DNA of 64,000 nucleotides from JAWSUT01 sp033549345 (GTDB taxonomy: Bacteria; Bacillota; Dethiobacteria; Dethiobacterales; Dethiobacteraceae), in contig JAWSUT010000005.1 in assembly GCA_033549345.1 (NCBI GenBank), positions 58,352-122,351 on the forward strand, written 5' to 3'. The position numbers and the translations under genes are program-made. This document shows, piece by piece, positions 17,525-26,123 of this stretch (positions are counted from its first letter, which is position 1; each line of letters opens with the position of its first letter). The notes beneath the pieces are model-generated. The model saw nothing but the letters and a program-made list of their open reading frames with translations, did no database searches and was not told where the DNA came from.

Positions 17525-18994
17525 ATGCAATTCTCGCAAATACTTTGGCAGCCGGTTGTGATTGTTGTACTGCTGATGGGATCATCTCTGCTAATTTGGC
17601 TGGCGGGAGAAAAGAGGCAGCAATTTGCTGCTGTTTGGACAGTTGCTGCATTGTCTGCGGCTCTGGCCATTGCCGCGTCAATGTCTGACTGGGTCCTGAC
17701 CGGCCACGTCAGGGTCGTTACGTATAGTGTCCTGCCGCCTTTGGGGTTGTCATTCCGAATTGATATGCTCAGCATTGCTTTATTGGTTCTTTTTCTGGGA
17801 CTGGGTATACTTCTTGCATTGTATGTGGTGGCTTTTCCTCTTGGCGAAAATGCACGGAGCTTCCGGGCAGTTTTTCTCTTCGTTTTGGCTTCAGCTGTTG
17901 GAGTGGTGATGGCGGGGGATTTACTAAGCTTTTTCCTGTTTTTTGAAGCAATGTCACTGTCTTTTTTCATCCTGGTCATCCATAACCGCAGCCGGGAAGC
18001 TGCAGCTGCTACATTTAAGTACCTTTACATGGCTATTGGGGGGAGTGTACTCTACTTTATTGCGTTGGCCTCTGTTTATTTTCAGTCCGGCAGCTTTGCC
18101 TGGCGGGACGGAGGCTTCATGCAGGCCGGCCCATATTCAGCCCTGGCATTTGTTGGTTTTATGGTCGCTTTTGGCATAAAGAGCGGGTTGTTTCCGCTGC
18201 ATCTCTGGATGGCGGATGCATACGGACAGGCGCCTGCTCCCGCAGTTGCCCTGTCATCGATGATTATGCTCAAGACAGGTGCCTACGGTATGATTCGAAT
18301 TTTTCACCATGTCTTTGGCGCTGAACTGATTCGCCAGGCGCAGTGGGATCAGGTTGTTATTGCTTTAAGCCTGATTACCATCCTTTACGGCTCATTTTGT
18401 GCCTTTAGTGAAAACGACCTGATGCGGCGGTTAGCTTATTCGGGAATGGCGCAGCTTGGCTATATCATTCTGGGGATTTCTCTCCTGACCGCGGACGCCT
18501 TTACCGGAGGGGTGTATCATGTCCTGGCACATGCAGCCATGAAAGGGACACTGCTGCTTTGTGCCGGCATTATCATTATGAAAACCGGAAAAAGAAAAAT
18601 CAGTGAACTGAAAGGAATCGGCTGGCAAATACCTGTGACGATGAGCTGCTTTGCGATCGCTTCGCTTACAGCCGTCGGTCTGCCGCCGATGAATATATTT
18701 ATCAGTAAATGGTATTTAAGCCTAGGAGCCCTGGCTTTGGACCGGCCTGTTTTAATCCTTGTTCTGCTGGCCAGCAGTGTCTTGAATGCGGCATACTATC
18801 TGCCGATTGTCATCTCCGCATTTTTTGGTGAGAGTAACCGGGATATGCATGCGGCCCTAAGTTGGGACAGAGTGCCTTTGGCCATGTCAATCCCGACAGT
18901 TTTGCTGGCAATCGGATGTTTTGTATTTAACGCCGCATCAGTCAATCCCGCCCTGAAATGGGTACAAAATATTACTGCCGTTTTCTTTCAATAG
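17525..18994 (+). CDS. Additional antiporter-type subunit 2 (MrpD/NuoM-like)
   Basis: 489 residues, same length as its two neighbours but well diverged in sequence. Conserved charges are kept: FFEAMSLSFFILVIHN, GIKSGLFPLHLWM, MLKTGAYGMIRI, LMRRLAYSGMAQLGYI and FISKWYLSLG. The usual LPDAH after the LW motif is MADAY here, a departure from the paralogues. The spacing of 18 bases to the previous gene and 12 to the next indicates one transcript. Confidence 0.9.
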   Translation: MQFSQILWQPVVIVVLLMGSSLLIWLAGEKRQQFAAVWTVAALSAALAIAASMSDWVLTGHVRVVTYSVLPPLGLSFRIDMLSIALLVLFLGLGILLALYVVAFPLGENARSFRAVFLFVLASAVGVVMAGDLLSFFLFFEAMSLSFFILVIHNRSREAAAATFKYLYMAIGGSVLYFIALASVYFQSGSFAWRDGGFMQAGPYSALAFVGFMVAFGIKSGLFPLHLWMADAYGQAPAPAVALSSMIMLKTGAYGMIRIFHHVFGAELIRQAQWDQVVIALSLITILYGSFCAFSENDLMRRLAYSGMAQLGYIILGISLLTADAFTGGVYHVLAHAAMKGTLLLCAGIIIMKTGKRKISELKGIGWQIPVTMSCFAIASLTAVGLPPMNIFISKWYLSLGALALDRPVLILVLLASSVLNAAYYLPIVISAFFGESNRDMHAALSWDRVPLAMSIPTVLLAIGCFVFNAASVNPALKWVQNITAVFFQ

Positions 18995-19006
18995 GAGGGA
19001 AGTCAT

Positions 19007-20476
19007 ATGCACTCTTTGCCTACGTTGAGCTTTGCCACCCCCCTTGTCTTTGCCCTGCTGCTGGCTCTTTTTGGCCGCGGACGGGAAACTGTACAAAAAA
19101 TCCTGGCGGTTTTGGGCTCAACTCTGACATTTCTGATTGTAATTGGGATGGTCCCTGCCATTAAAACCGGTGAGATACTGGGCACAGAACGCTGGTTTCT
19201 CTCTTTCCCGGTAGCAGTGTCTTTTCGTGCGGATTCCCTGAGCATTTTTATCGCCGTGATATTTGCCTTTTGCTTTATGCTCGCTGTAATTTATTCACTT
19301 GGTTATATGGCACACGGACATAGTAAATATCGTTATTATATCCTGCTGCTTGCTCTGGATGCAGCACTGCTGGGTGTAGTACTTGCCGCATCATTAGTCG
19401 GTCTTTTCATTTACTTTGAGTTCATGGCGGTAGTTTCTTATGTTCTTGTGATTCATGAGGAAGACAAAAACGCAATGTCTGCCGGCTCAAAGTATCTGTT
19501 TATGACAATTGTTGCCGGCCTGGCTATCTTTTTCGGCCTCGTTGTAACATATCACCTGGCCGGAAGGCTTGATTTTCTGCCGGGGGGATATGTCGCTTCC
19601 TCACCTCTTGCGGGGTATGCCCTGTTTGCCTTTCTGATCGGCTTTGGCCTGAAAGCCGGTATGTTTCCCGTACATATCTGGTTGCCGGATGCGCATCCTG
19701 CAGCCCCGGCGCCGATTAGTGCCCTGCTTTCAGGATGTATGATTAAAACCGGTGCGTATGGTCTGATCCGGATTATCCATTATGTTTACGGAGTTGAGAT
19801 CATCAGGAGCGTGTCTTTTGACCAAGTGCTGCTGGCTCTGGCAGTAATTACGATTTTGCTGGGTTCGGCGCTTGCTCTGCAGCAGGATGTGCTCAAGAGG
19901 CGGCTGGCCTACTCGAGTGTGGCGCAAATTGGGTATGTCCTGCTGGGAATCGCGCTGCTGACAGAGCGGGCCATGTTTGGGGCCCTGTTTCATGTTTTTT
20001 CCCACGCCCTGATGAAAGGTGCCCTGTTCCTCTGTGCCGGGGCAATTATTACACAAACGGAAAAGAAAAAAGTCAGTGAACTGTCTGGAATTGGTTTCCA
20101 GATGCCTGTTATCATGCTTTCATTTACGCTGGCTGCGGTAACAATGGTGGGGATACCACCGTTTAACGCTTTCATCAGTAAGTGGCACCTGGCCGTAGCT
20201 TCCCTGGAAGTCGGCCAGGGGATTCTGGTTGGTGTACTGATTCTTAGCAGCCTGTTAAATGCACTTTATTACTTTCCCATTGTTGTAAATGCCTTTTTCA
20301 AAGACAGCGGGCAGCCTCAAAAACCGTCTCTGATTCGTGATGAGGTGCCGGGAAGCATGCTCTGGACCACTGCTCTGATGGCGGTGCTGTGCGTCGGATT
20401 TGCTTTTGTACAGCCTCATTGGCCGGTTCAGTTTGCTGAGAATATTGCCGCTGCAATTTTTGCAAAGCCTTTTTAG
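19007..20476 (+). CDS. Additional antiporter-type subunit 3 (MrpD/NuoM-like)
   Basis: 489 residues. Helix-5 glutamate in IYFEFMAVVSYVLVIHEED, lysines in GLKAGMFPVHIWLPDAH and MIKTGAYGLIRI, and LKRRLAYSSVAQIGYV are all present. Its SD is GGAGGG before ATG 19007. It is followed 22 bases later by the large subunit. Confidence 0.9.
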   Translation: MHSLPTLSFATPLVFALLLALFGRGRETVQKILAVLGSTLTFLIVIGMVPAIKTGEILGTERWFLSFPVAVSFRADSLSIFIAVIFAFCFMLAVIYSLGYMAHGHSKYRYYILLLALDAALLGVVLAASLVGLFIYFEFMAVVSYVLVIHEEDKNAMSAGSKYLFMTIVAGLAIFFGLVVTYHLAGRLDFLPGGYVASSPLAGYALFAFLIGFGLKAGMFPVHIWLPDAHPAAPAPISALLSGCMIKTGAYGLIRIIHYVYGVEIIRSVSFDQVLLALAVITILLGSALALQQDVLKRRLAYSSVAQIGYVLLGIALLTERAMFGALFHVFSHALMKGALFLCAGAIITQTEKKKVSELSGIGFQMPVIMLSFTLAAVTMVGIPPFNAFISKWHLAVASLEVGQGILVGVLILSSLLNALYYFPIVVNAFFKDSGQPQKPSLIRDEVPGSMLWTTALMAVLCVGFAFVQPHWPVQFAENIAAAIFAKPF

Positions 20477-20498
20477 ATCATTGACAGGAGGAGTTAGT

Positions 20499-22883
20499 AT
20501 GCAGGAGATTTGTTCGCCCCATCTGACCAGGGCAGTTCAGAGTGCCCTGCCGCTTTATCCCATTATTTTGCCTGCTGCAGGCGTCATTATCTATGGTCTG
20601 GTAAATCGCTACCGGACCCAGGGTTGGGACCTTACAGGGGGATACCGGGAAAAGCCCTCTGGCTTTAGCTGGCTGGACAGCTTCCTGATTGTCGGAGTTT
20701 ATGCAGTTTTATGGGTCATATTTGTCATGCTTAGCAGAACCACATCAATTGCTACCCACGCACCGCTCCAGCAGCACGGAAGCACGTCAGAAGTGCAAAG
20801 CATCATTCCGCTGGTGATGGTTCTTCTGCCTATGGTCGGTGCCGTAGTTTGCGGAGTGGTTGGCCGCTTCAATCAGAGTCTGCGTGATTACGTGGCGACC
20901 AGTGTTTCCCTTATGGTCTTTGCCCTCGCACTTTCACTGTATCCCCTGGTGAAGGCAGGAGTCGTCACATATACGCTGCCGGGCTTTATCGGTCTCGGCC
21001 TGGCGTTTAGAGTAGATTTTCTCGGTTTTGTGTTTGCTTCCCTGGCATCTTTGATCTGGTATCTTGCCACATTTTATTCCGGCGAGTACATGCACCACGA
21101 AAACGCTCCCACCAGGTATTTTGTCTTTCTTTTACTGTCTCTGGGGGGCTGTGTGGGGGTTTTTCTCGCTGCGGATTTCCTTAGTCTGTTTCTGTTCTTC
21201 GAGGCCATGACTGTCCTGTCTTATGCGTTGGTGGTCCATAAGCAAAGCGAGGATGCCATGGCAGCCGGACGCAACTATCTGTATATGGGCATCTTTGGCG
21301 GGCTGTGCCTGCTGACGGCGATTATGATTCTGTATTCCCATACAGGAACGATTGCTATCGCAGCGAACCTTGAGCATCTGGCAGATATGGGTGCAAGCTG
21401 GTATCTGATGGCGCTGCTGTTTTTTATCGGCTTTGGTATTAAAGCCGGTGCAGCCCCGCTGCATATCTGGCTGCCGCAGGCTCACCCGGTCGCACCCACT
21501 CCGGCAAGCGCGCTGCTTTCCGGGATAATGATTAAAACAGGGGCGTACGGCATTATCCGTGTTTTCAATTTGCTGATGACCCCGCATGACGGCCATTCGT
21601 CATTGTGGGAACTGACAGGGCAGATGGGACAGGTGATTATCTGGATTGGCACAATAACGATGTTTATGGCGGCGATACTGGCCCTGTCTCAGTCACACGC
21701 CAAAAAGGTATTGGCCTACAGCAGCGTCAGCCAGATGGGGTACATCCTGATGGGAATCGGTGCGGCAGCATACCTGGGCTATGAAGGTGCCATGGGCTTT
21801 GCCGGGTTAAGTTACCACATTGTAAACCATGCTTTTTTCAAGGCCGGTATGTTTTTAATGGTAGGTGCTGTCTATCTGCGGACCCATGACCTGAATTACA
21901 GCAAGCTGGGCGGCCTCTGGCGGAGTTTCCCGGTTACGGCATTTTCCTTTCTGATTGCCGGTGCTGCCATTTCCGGAATTCCCGGATTTAACGGCTATGT
22001 GAGCAAAACACTGCTTCACCATGCAATTGTGGAAGCGGCTGCCCACCATGGGAGCATGCCACTTTGGTTTGCCGAAAAAATATTTGTTGTTACAGGTGGC
22101 CTGACTTTCTGCTACATTCTCAGGCTGTTTTCCGCCACTTTTTTGGGTCCGGATAAGCCGGGACGCCTTAAATACGAAGAAGAAACGCTCCTTGAAAAGC
22201 TCATTTTCGGCGCGTTTGCAACATTCATTCTTATCGGCGGCATGGCCCCGATGCGCGTCATAGAAAATGTAATTATTCCAATGAGTAACAGTTTCCATTA
22301 TGATCAATACGCTGTGAAACACTTGATGGATTTAAACTTCTGGAGTAAGAAAGACCTTGGGGGAATTGCCGTGTCCCTTGGTATCGGGGCGGTGTTCTTT
22401 GCCATTATGTATTACAGAAAGTTTGTCCTGCCCTTACCCGGTAAGCTGAGCGTGGAACACTTAGTATATAAACCCATCCTCAACGGAATGCTTTTTACCT
22501 ATACGTTAGTTGGCCGTCTGTTGGAAAATTTTGTGGAGATTCTGTTGGTCGGTACCGTTATCCCGCTTTCAGCGGCAGCCAGGATTATGGGTAGATTTGA
22601 CGTAAACACGTTACCGTTGGCCGGTGGTCTGGTACGGCAGGGAGCCGTCAGGCTGCGTGACAGTCTTTATGATTATGTATTGCATTCGGTGGAACAGGCG
22701 GCCGTATATACCCGTCGCGCGGAATGGGTCACTTTCTTCACCATGATCAAGATGGACTACAATCCACGCGGAGAACATCTCTACAAAAAGCTTACATTAA
22801 TGAATCTCGACCTTTGTTTGTTTATCGTCATCGTGATGCTGGTCATTATTTTCAGCATGCGTTACCTGACACTAAGCTTTTAA
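20499..22883 (+). CDS. Large antiporter-type subunit (NuoL/MrpA-like, extended at both ends)
   Basis: 794 residues. ATG 20499 behind CAGGAGGAG is the start; in-frame upstream codons overlap the previous gene. The core (about 105-560) is an antiporter module with FFEAMTVLSYALVVHKQ, GIKAGAAPLHIWLPQAH, MIKTGAYGIIRV and VLAYSSVSQMGYI. About 100 extra N-terminal residues contain two more membrane helices. The ~230-residue C-terminal extension, with further helices and an amphipathic stretch (RIMGRFDVNTLP to DYNPRGEHLY), recalls the lateral-helix tail of NuoL/HyfB. It probably supplies the MrpA-type antiporter module missing from the first half of the operon. Confidence 0.88.
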   Translation: MQEICSPHLTRAVQSALPLYPIILPAAGVIIYGLVNRYRTQGWDLTGGYREKPSGFSWLDSFLIVGVYAVLWVIFVMLSRTTSIATHAPLQQHGSTSEVQSIIPLVMVLLPMVGAVVCGVVGRFNQSLRDYVATSVSLMVFALALSLYPLVKAGVVTYTLPGFIGLGLAFRVDFLGFVFASLASLIWYLATFYSGEYMHHENAPTRYFVFLLLSLGGCVGVFLAADFLSLFLFFEAMTVLSYALVVHKQSEDAMAAGRNYLYMGIFGGLCLLTAIMILYSHTGTIAIAANLEHLADMGASWYLMALLFFIGFGIKAGAAPLHIWLPQAHPVAPTPASALLSGIMIKTGAYGIIRVFNLLMTPHDGHSSLWELTGQMGQVIIWIGTITMFMAAILALSQSHAKKVLAYSSVSQMGYILMGIGAAAYLGYEGAMGFAGLSYHIVNHAFFKAGMFLMVGAVYLRTHDLNYSKLGGLWRSFPVTAFSFLIAGAAISGIPGFNGYVSKTLLHHAIVEAAAHHGSMPLWFAEKIFVVTGGLTFCYILRLFSATFLGPDKPGRLKYEEETLLEKLIFGAFATFILIGGMAPMRVIENVIIPMSNSFHYDQYAVKHLMDLNFWSKKDLGGIAVSLGIGAVFFAIMYYRKFVLPLPGKLSVEHLVYKPILNGMLFTYTLVGRLLENFVEILLVGTVIPLSAAARIMGRFDVNTLPLAGGLVRQGAVRLRDSLYDYVLHSVEQAAVYTRRAEWVTFFTMIKMDYNPRGEHLYKKLTLMNLDLCLFIVIVMLVIIFSMRYLTLSF

Positions 22884-22902
22884 TCAGAATAGATCTTTTT
22901 AT

Positions 22903-22957
22903 CCCGGGGTTTCGCTGTTTTCCATTGGAAGCGACAGCTGAAATCCGGGGTTTTTTT
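22903..22957 (+). terminator. Terminator of the antiporter operon
   Basis: A long imperfect hairpin, CCCGGGGTTTC (22903-22913) against the GAAATCCGGGG region (22940-22950), followed by seven Ts. Confidence 0.8.
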
Positions 22958-23042
22958 AAGAAATGTTTGTAATCATCGTGGAAACATAGTAGAATAAAAT
23001 AAAAGACAGAATATTATGACAATATATTTGGGAGATGTGTCT

Positions 23043-23489
23043 ATGCAGTTGTTTCACCGCAAAATTGATATTACTATCTCTGATATATCTAAAGATTTGT
23101 TTCTAATTCAAACAACCCTTTGCGATATGTATCATGACATATTGCTGTCACTAAAGGTATCCATCCCGGATTTTACCATCGCTGAGGCGTCGGTTGAAAT
23201 GCGCAGAATCCCTCACGAAAATTGCAGGGCAGTGTATCCGCTTTTAGCGGCTCTCAAGGGAAAAGAGCTGAGGCAGGGTTTTACGCGAGCGGTTCTTTCT
23301 GCACTGGGCGGAGCTTCCGGGTGCCCGAATATGGTGAACCTGGTTCTGCTTTCTGCTCCTCTGGCCATCAATGCAGCTGCAGTCCGGCGGCAGAAGCAAA
23401 AAAATCTCACAGATGAAGAGATGAACAGCATCTGGCAGGATGTTTTGGGCGGCGTTTGCCTTGCGTACCCCAAAAATAAGAAGGAGTGA
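23043..23489 (+). CDS. DUF2889 family protein
   Basis: 148 residues. The central RIPHENCRAVYPLLAALKGK and LRQGFTRAVLSALGGASGCP stretches match the DUF2889 pattern (an Arg-x-Pro-His...Cys segment and a GGxxGC segment). The family has no established function. ATG 23043 follows GGGAGATG better than the ATG at 23016. Two tiny membrane-protein genes follow closely. Confidence 0.75.
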   Translation: MQLFHRKIDITISDISKDLFLIQTTLCDMYHDILLSLKVSIPDFTIAEASVEMRRIPHENCRAVYPLLAALKGKELRQGFTRAVLSALGGASGCPNMVNLVLLSAPLAINAAAVRRQKQKNLTDEEMNSIWQDVLGGVCLAYPKNKKE

Positions 23490-23494
23490 ACCCT

Positions 23495-23632
23495 GTGAGC
23501 CAAAAGATGAGTAAAAGAGAGAAAACTTATCTGACTCTGACCAGCATCCTGATGGCTATTGCCGGATTTGCCGGACTTGTGCTTGGCTTAATGATGCTTT
23601 ACTACTTCCTGGGCCCGATGATGGGGAAATAG
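23495..23632 (+). CDS. Small single-pass membrane protein (45 residues)
   Basis: GTG 23495 follows AAGGAGTG (23479-23486). The product has a basic N-terminus (SQKMSKREK) and one long hydrophobic segment ending LMMLYYFLGPMMGK. It begins five bases after the DUF2889 gene, so it is probably cotranscribed with it. No family recognised. Confidence 0.6.
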   Translation: MSQKMSKREKTYLTLTSILMAIAGFAGLVLGLMMLYYFLGPMMGK

Positions 23633-23721
23633 GGACAAAAGTCTCTTGTCAATATCTATCGAAATACTTTATCATAGTATTGTAATAGGACTACATCCCT
23701 ACGGAAAGGAAGAACCACATC

Positions 23722-23853
23722 ATGAGCAGACGGAAAAGAAAAGGCACAGTGCTGACATTTAAAAGTTTTGGACTGGCTTTGGGTTCTTTTTTAGGGTTGG
23801 TGATGGCACTGAGTGCTGTGTTTTATATGTTAAGTTTCTTCTTCTTACTGTAG
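23722..23853 (+). CDS. Small single-pass membrane protein (43 residues)
   Basis: ATG 23722 follows GGAAAGGAAG. The product starts SRRKRKG, then has a hydrophobic helix (ALGSFLGLVMALSAVFYMLS) and ends FFFLL. It resembles the preceding small protein in size, charge pattern and topology (basic inside, short tail), suggesting related roles, but shows no clear sequence identity. Confidence 0.55.
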   Translation: MSRRKRKGTVLTFKSFGLALGSFLGLVMALSAVFYMLSFFFLL

Positions 23854-23905
23854 ATAAAAGCGACCAATTGGCTTTCATAATTTAATCATTCGAGACAGAT
23901 TTGCT

Positions 23906-23934
23906 TTGAAATGTAGCTGTATGTGTGCTATACT
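23906..23934 (+). promoter_or_regulatory. Extended -10 sigma-A promoter for the nickel/cobalt transporter genes
   Basis: TTGAAA (23906-23911), a 17-base spacer and TGCTATACT with TATACT at 23929-23934, 67 bases before the cbiM-like gene. Confidence 0.7.
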
Positions 23935-24000
23935 TTAAAAGAGAAATTTTTTTTGCTTTTATCGTGTTACGAATAATATATTTATGTTACGGAGGTTCTC

Positions 24001-24603
24001 ATGGCTCATATTCCTGAAGGTGTAATCAGCGGTGCTCTGGCCGGTTACGGGTTTGTGCTCTCAGGAGCCGTATCGGTTATAACCGGCAGGAAAATTCATC
24101 TTGAACAGATTACGAAGGTCAGCATGGTTACTGCTGCGGTCTTCTGTGCTTCACTGTTACATTTTCCGTTTTTGGGTACATCAGTTCATTTCACGTTTGT
24201 CGGACTTGCCGGTATGCTGCTGGGACCCGCATCTTTTCTGTCTGTGCTGGTAGCCGTGCTATTTCAGGGTCTTCTCTTTCAACATGGAGGAATCAGCACG
24301 CTTGGCGTCAATGCTTTCAATATCGGCACGGCTGCGTTAGCGGGATACTATATTTTCCGCCTGCGCAGACTGTTTCCGCGTTGGCACTTTGCGACTACTT
24401 TTTTCGCCATGCTTGCCGGTTTTGGTGCGGGCACAATTATGGTGGTTTTGCTGGCGTTAACGCTGCTGTTAACCGGGTTTCCCGCAGCAAGCATTCTAAC
24501 TCTTTTTGTCGTATATATTCCTGTTATTGTCGGTGAAGGGCTTGCCTCCGGATTTTTGGCAGCCGCACTGCAAAAGGCCCGTAAGGAGGCATTCTTCTCA
24601 TGA
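24001..24603 (+). CDS. cbiM: CbiM/NikM-type nickel or cobalt ECF transporter S component
   Basis: 200-residue membrane protein beginning MAHIPEG, the family N-terminus whose amino group and histidines bind the metal. The inserted HFPFLGTSVHFTFVGLAG and FQHGGISTLGVNAFNIG segments carry the other conserved histidines. About six or seven membrane helices. Its SD is ACGGAGG. It overlaps the next gene by ATGA. No CbiQ or CbiO energising subunits are encoded here, so it must borrow them or act alone with its small partner. Confidence 0.9.
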   Translation: MAHIPEGVISGALAGYGFVLSGAVSVITGRKIHLEQITKVSMVTAAVFCASLLHFPFLGTSVHFTFVGLAGMLLGPASFLSVLVAVLFQGLLFQHGGISTLGVNAFNIGTAALAGYYIFRLRRLFPRWHFATTFFAMLAGFGAGTIMVVLLALTLLLTGFPAASILTLFVVYIPVIVGEGLASGFLAAALQKARKEAFFS

Positions 24604-25028
24604 AGCCGCAGCTGCATTCCGGCAGCATCATTGTATTGATGCTGTTTTTACTTTTGTCTTTACCATCAGGGGCACATGCCCACGGAATGATGATAGAGCG
24701 GGAGGCGGATGCGCTCAGCGTGTACTATGATAACGGGACTCCCGTCAGTCGAGCTGTAGTCAGCCTGTTTGATAAAAATAATACGGTTCTCTGGGAAGGT
24801 AAGGCAGATGAAGCCGGAAAGGTCAACCTGCCTGTAAATACGTTTGTAAAAGCTGTAGCAGAAGACGGCTTGGGCCATCGTGCAGAATACCTTCAGGGCC
24901 AGATCAGGCAAGATGAAATACCCAGACCTCTGGCAGCTGCACTCGGTGTATCCTTTTTCATTTTTATTGCATCCGTGGGAAATTATCTGAATAAAAAAAA
25001 GCAGCATGGCAAAAGCGGGAGCGAGTAA
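24600..25028 (+). CDS. Exported accessory component of the nickel/cobalt transporter (NikL/CbiN-like)
   Basis: 142 residues with a signal peptide ending SGAHAHG, so the mature protein would start with or near a histidine. An extracytoplasmic beta-rich domain (about 30-105) is followed by a C-terminal membrane helix (LAAALGVSFFIFIASVGNYL). Topology and position fit the small auxiliary subunits (CbiN, NikN/NikL) required by CbiM/NikM. Cleavage site and metal specificity are inference. Confidence 0.7.
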   Translation: MKPQLHSGSIIVLMLFLLLSLPSGAHAHGMMIEREADALSVYYDNGTPVSRAVVSLFDKNNTVLWEGKADEAGKVNLPVNTFVKAVAEDGLGHRAEYLQGQIRQDEIPRPLAAALGVSFFIFIASVGNYLNKKKQHGKSGSE

Positions 25029-25043
25029 TCGCCCCGCTTTTAT
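25011..25043 (+). terminator. Terminator after the nickel/cobalt genes
   Basis: AAAAGCGGG (25011-25019) pairs with CCCGCTTTT (25033-25041); the 5' arm overlaps the end of the gene. Confidence 0.8.
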
Positions 25044-25145
25044 TGATCGAAAGTTGCTTAGAAAGAACAGTAAGCGGTGCCTTTCCTGATAATCTCTTAA
25101 TATTAGAATGTTACTCGAAAGTTTATGATTTGTTAAAAAAATCAC

Positions 25146-25174
25146 TTGCTTCACGGATAAATCCGTTTTACTAT
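25146..25174 (+). promoter_or_regulatory. Putative promoter of the potassium channel gene
   Basis: TTGCTT (25146-25151), a 17-base spacer and TACTAT (25169-25174). The spacer holds a small ACGGAT/ATCCGT inverted repeat. Confidence 0.5.
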
Positions 25175-25219
25175 TAAAGTAAGAAGGGGTTGTGGCTTAA
25201 CAGGTAATAGAAGAAAGCG

Positions 25220-26086
25220 GTGATTGTGATGACGACAATCCCACTTGCCCGAAAAGAAAAACTAATCAGCCTTGGTTATGAGATTGTCATGGCTGTGCTG
25301 GCACTGGCCGTGCTGGTTTTACTACTTGCTGAGTTTATCATTCCTCTAAATAAACGGCAACTCATCATGCTGACACAGTTAGAACTTGTTGTGGTGTTCA
25401 TTTTTGCCGCAGACTACTTCATCAGGCTTTATAAGGCAGAGAATAAAATTCGTTTTATCAGGGGTAACCTTTTGGACTTGGTGGCTATTCTTCCTGTGGA
25501 TAACTTTCTGCGCATATCAAGAGTAACCATGCTGGCGGAATTCCATGTCTCAGATATGTGCCGCATATTTAAATTCAGCAGAGTGGCCAGGATCCTCGTG
25601 TTTACCAGAAAGTTCTTTAGCGGGTTTTTTAAGCTTGTTAAAACAAACGGCCTTCATTATATGGTTGCTTTTACCACAGGTATCATTTTTATCGGCGCGT
25701 TCGGTATCCAATACTTTGAAAAGCCTTATGGCACCATCACCAATTTTGGCGATGCTCTCTGGTGGAGCCTGGTGACCACAACAACTGTAGGTTACGGTGA
25801 CTTGGCGCCGGTAACGGCCGGAGGAAGAATTCTGGCAGCATTTTTGATGATCGCAGGAATTGGCTTTATTGGCATGGTAACAGGCTCGATAGCAACTTTT
25901 TTTCTCAATCGCATGCAACCCGGTACGGAGGCAGGAAAAAAATCAGTTGCCGATGAAGAAATTGAGTATATCAAACACAAGCTGGATGATCTGGAAAGCC
26001 TGAGTCAGGAAGATGTGCTGACATTGAATAAAGTTATTCTGGGTATCTGGGAGCAAAAAAGTGTATTGTTGCATGAGCGGTCATAA
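25220..26086 (+). CDS. Voltage-gated-type potassium channel
   Basis: 288 residues with six-transmembrane architecture. S4-like arginines appear in CRIFKFSRVARILVFTRKF (about residues 114-132), then the pore with selectivity filter TTTTVGYGDL (about 190-199) and a final helix. A short cytoplasmic C-terminal coiled segment (DEEIEYIKHKLDDLESLSQ) may promote tetramer formation. There is no RCK/TrkA-N domain. GTG 25220 or ATG 25229 are both possible starts. It is transcribed alone. Confidence 0.9.
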   Translation: MIVMTTIPLARKEKLISLGYEIVMAVLALAVLVLLLAEFIIPLNKRQLIMLTQLELVVVFIFAADYFIRLYKAENKIRFIRGNLLDLVAILPVDNFLRISRVTMLAEFHVSDMCRIFKFSRVARILVFTRKFFSGFFKLVKTNGLHYMVAFTTGIIFIGAFGIQYFEKPYGTITNFGDALWWSLVTTTTVGYGDLAPVTAGGRILAAFLMIAGIGFIGMVTGSIATFFLNRMQPGTEAGKKSVADEEIEYIKHKLDDLESLSQEDVLTLNKVILGIWEQKSVLLHERS

Positions 26087-26088
26087 AA

Positions 26089-26118
26089 ACACGGGGCAGC
26101 TAACTGTTCTCCGGTGTT
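26089..26118. terminator. Shared terminator between convergent genes
   Basis: An imperfect hairpin (ACACGGGG...CTCCGGTGT) with T-rich flanks in the minus direction, between the channel gene and the carbonic-anhydrase-like gene. Confidence 0.45.
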
Positions 26119-26123
26119 GATTC

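Noticed and set aside
20400..20498. Earlier start for the 794-residue antiporter subunit
   Set aside because: Codons before ATG 20499 lie within the preceding gene, and the CAGGAGGAG site clearly serves ATG 20499.
11997..22883. Membrane-bound hydrogenase or complex I operon
   Set aside because: No NiFe large or small subunit, FeS or NuoH/NuoB-type genes are present between the leader and the terminator.
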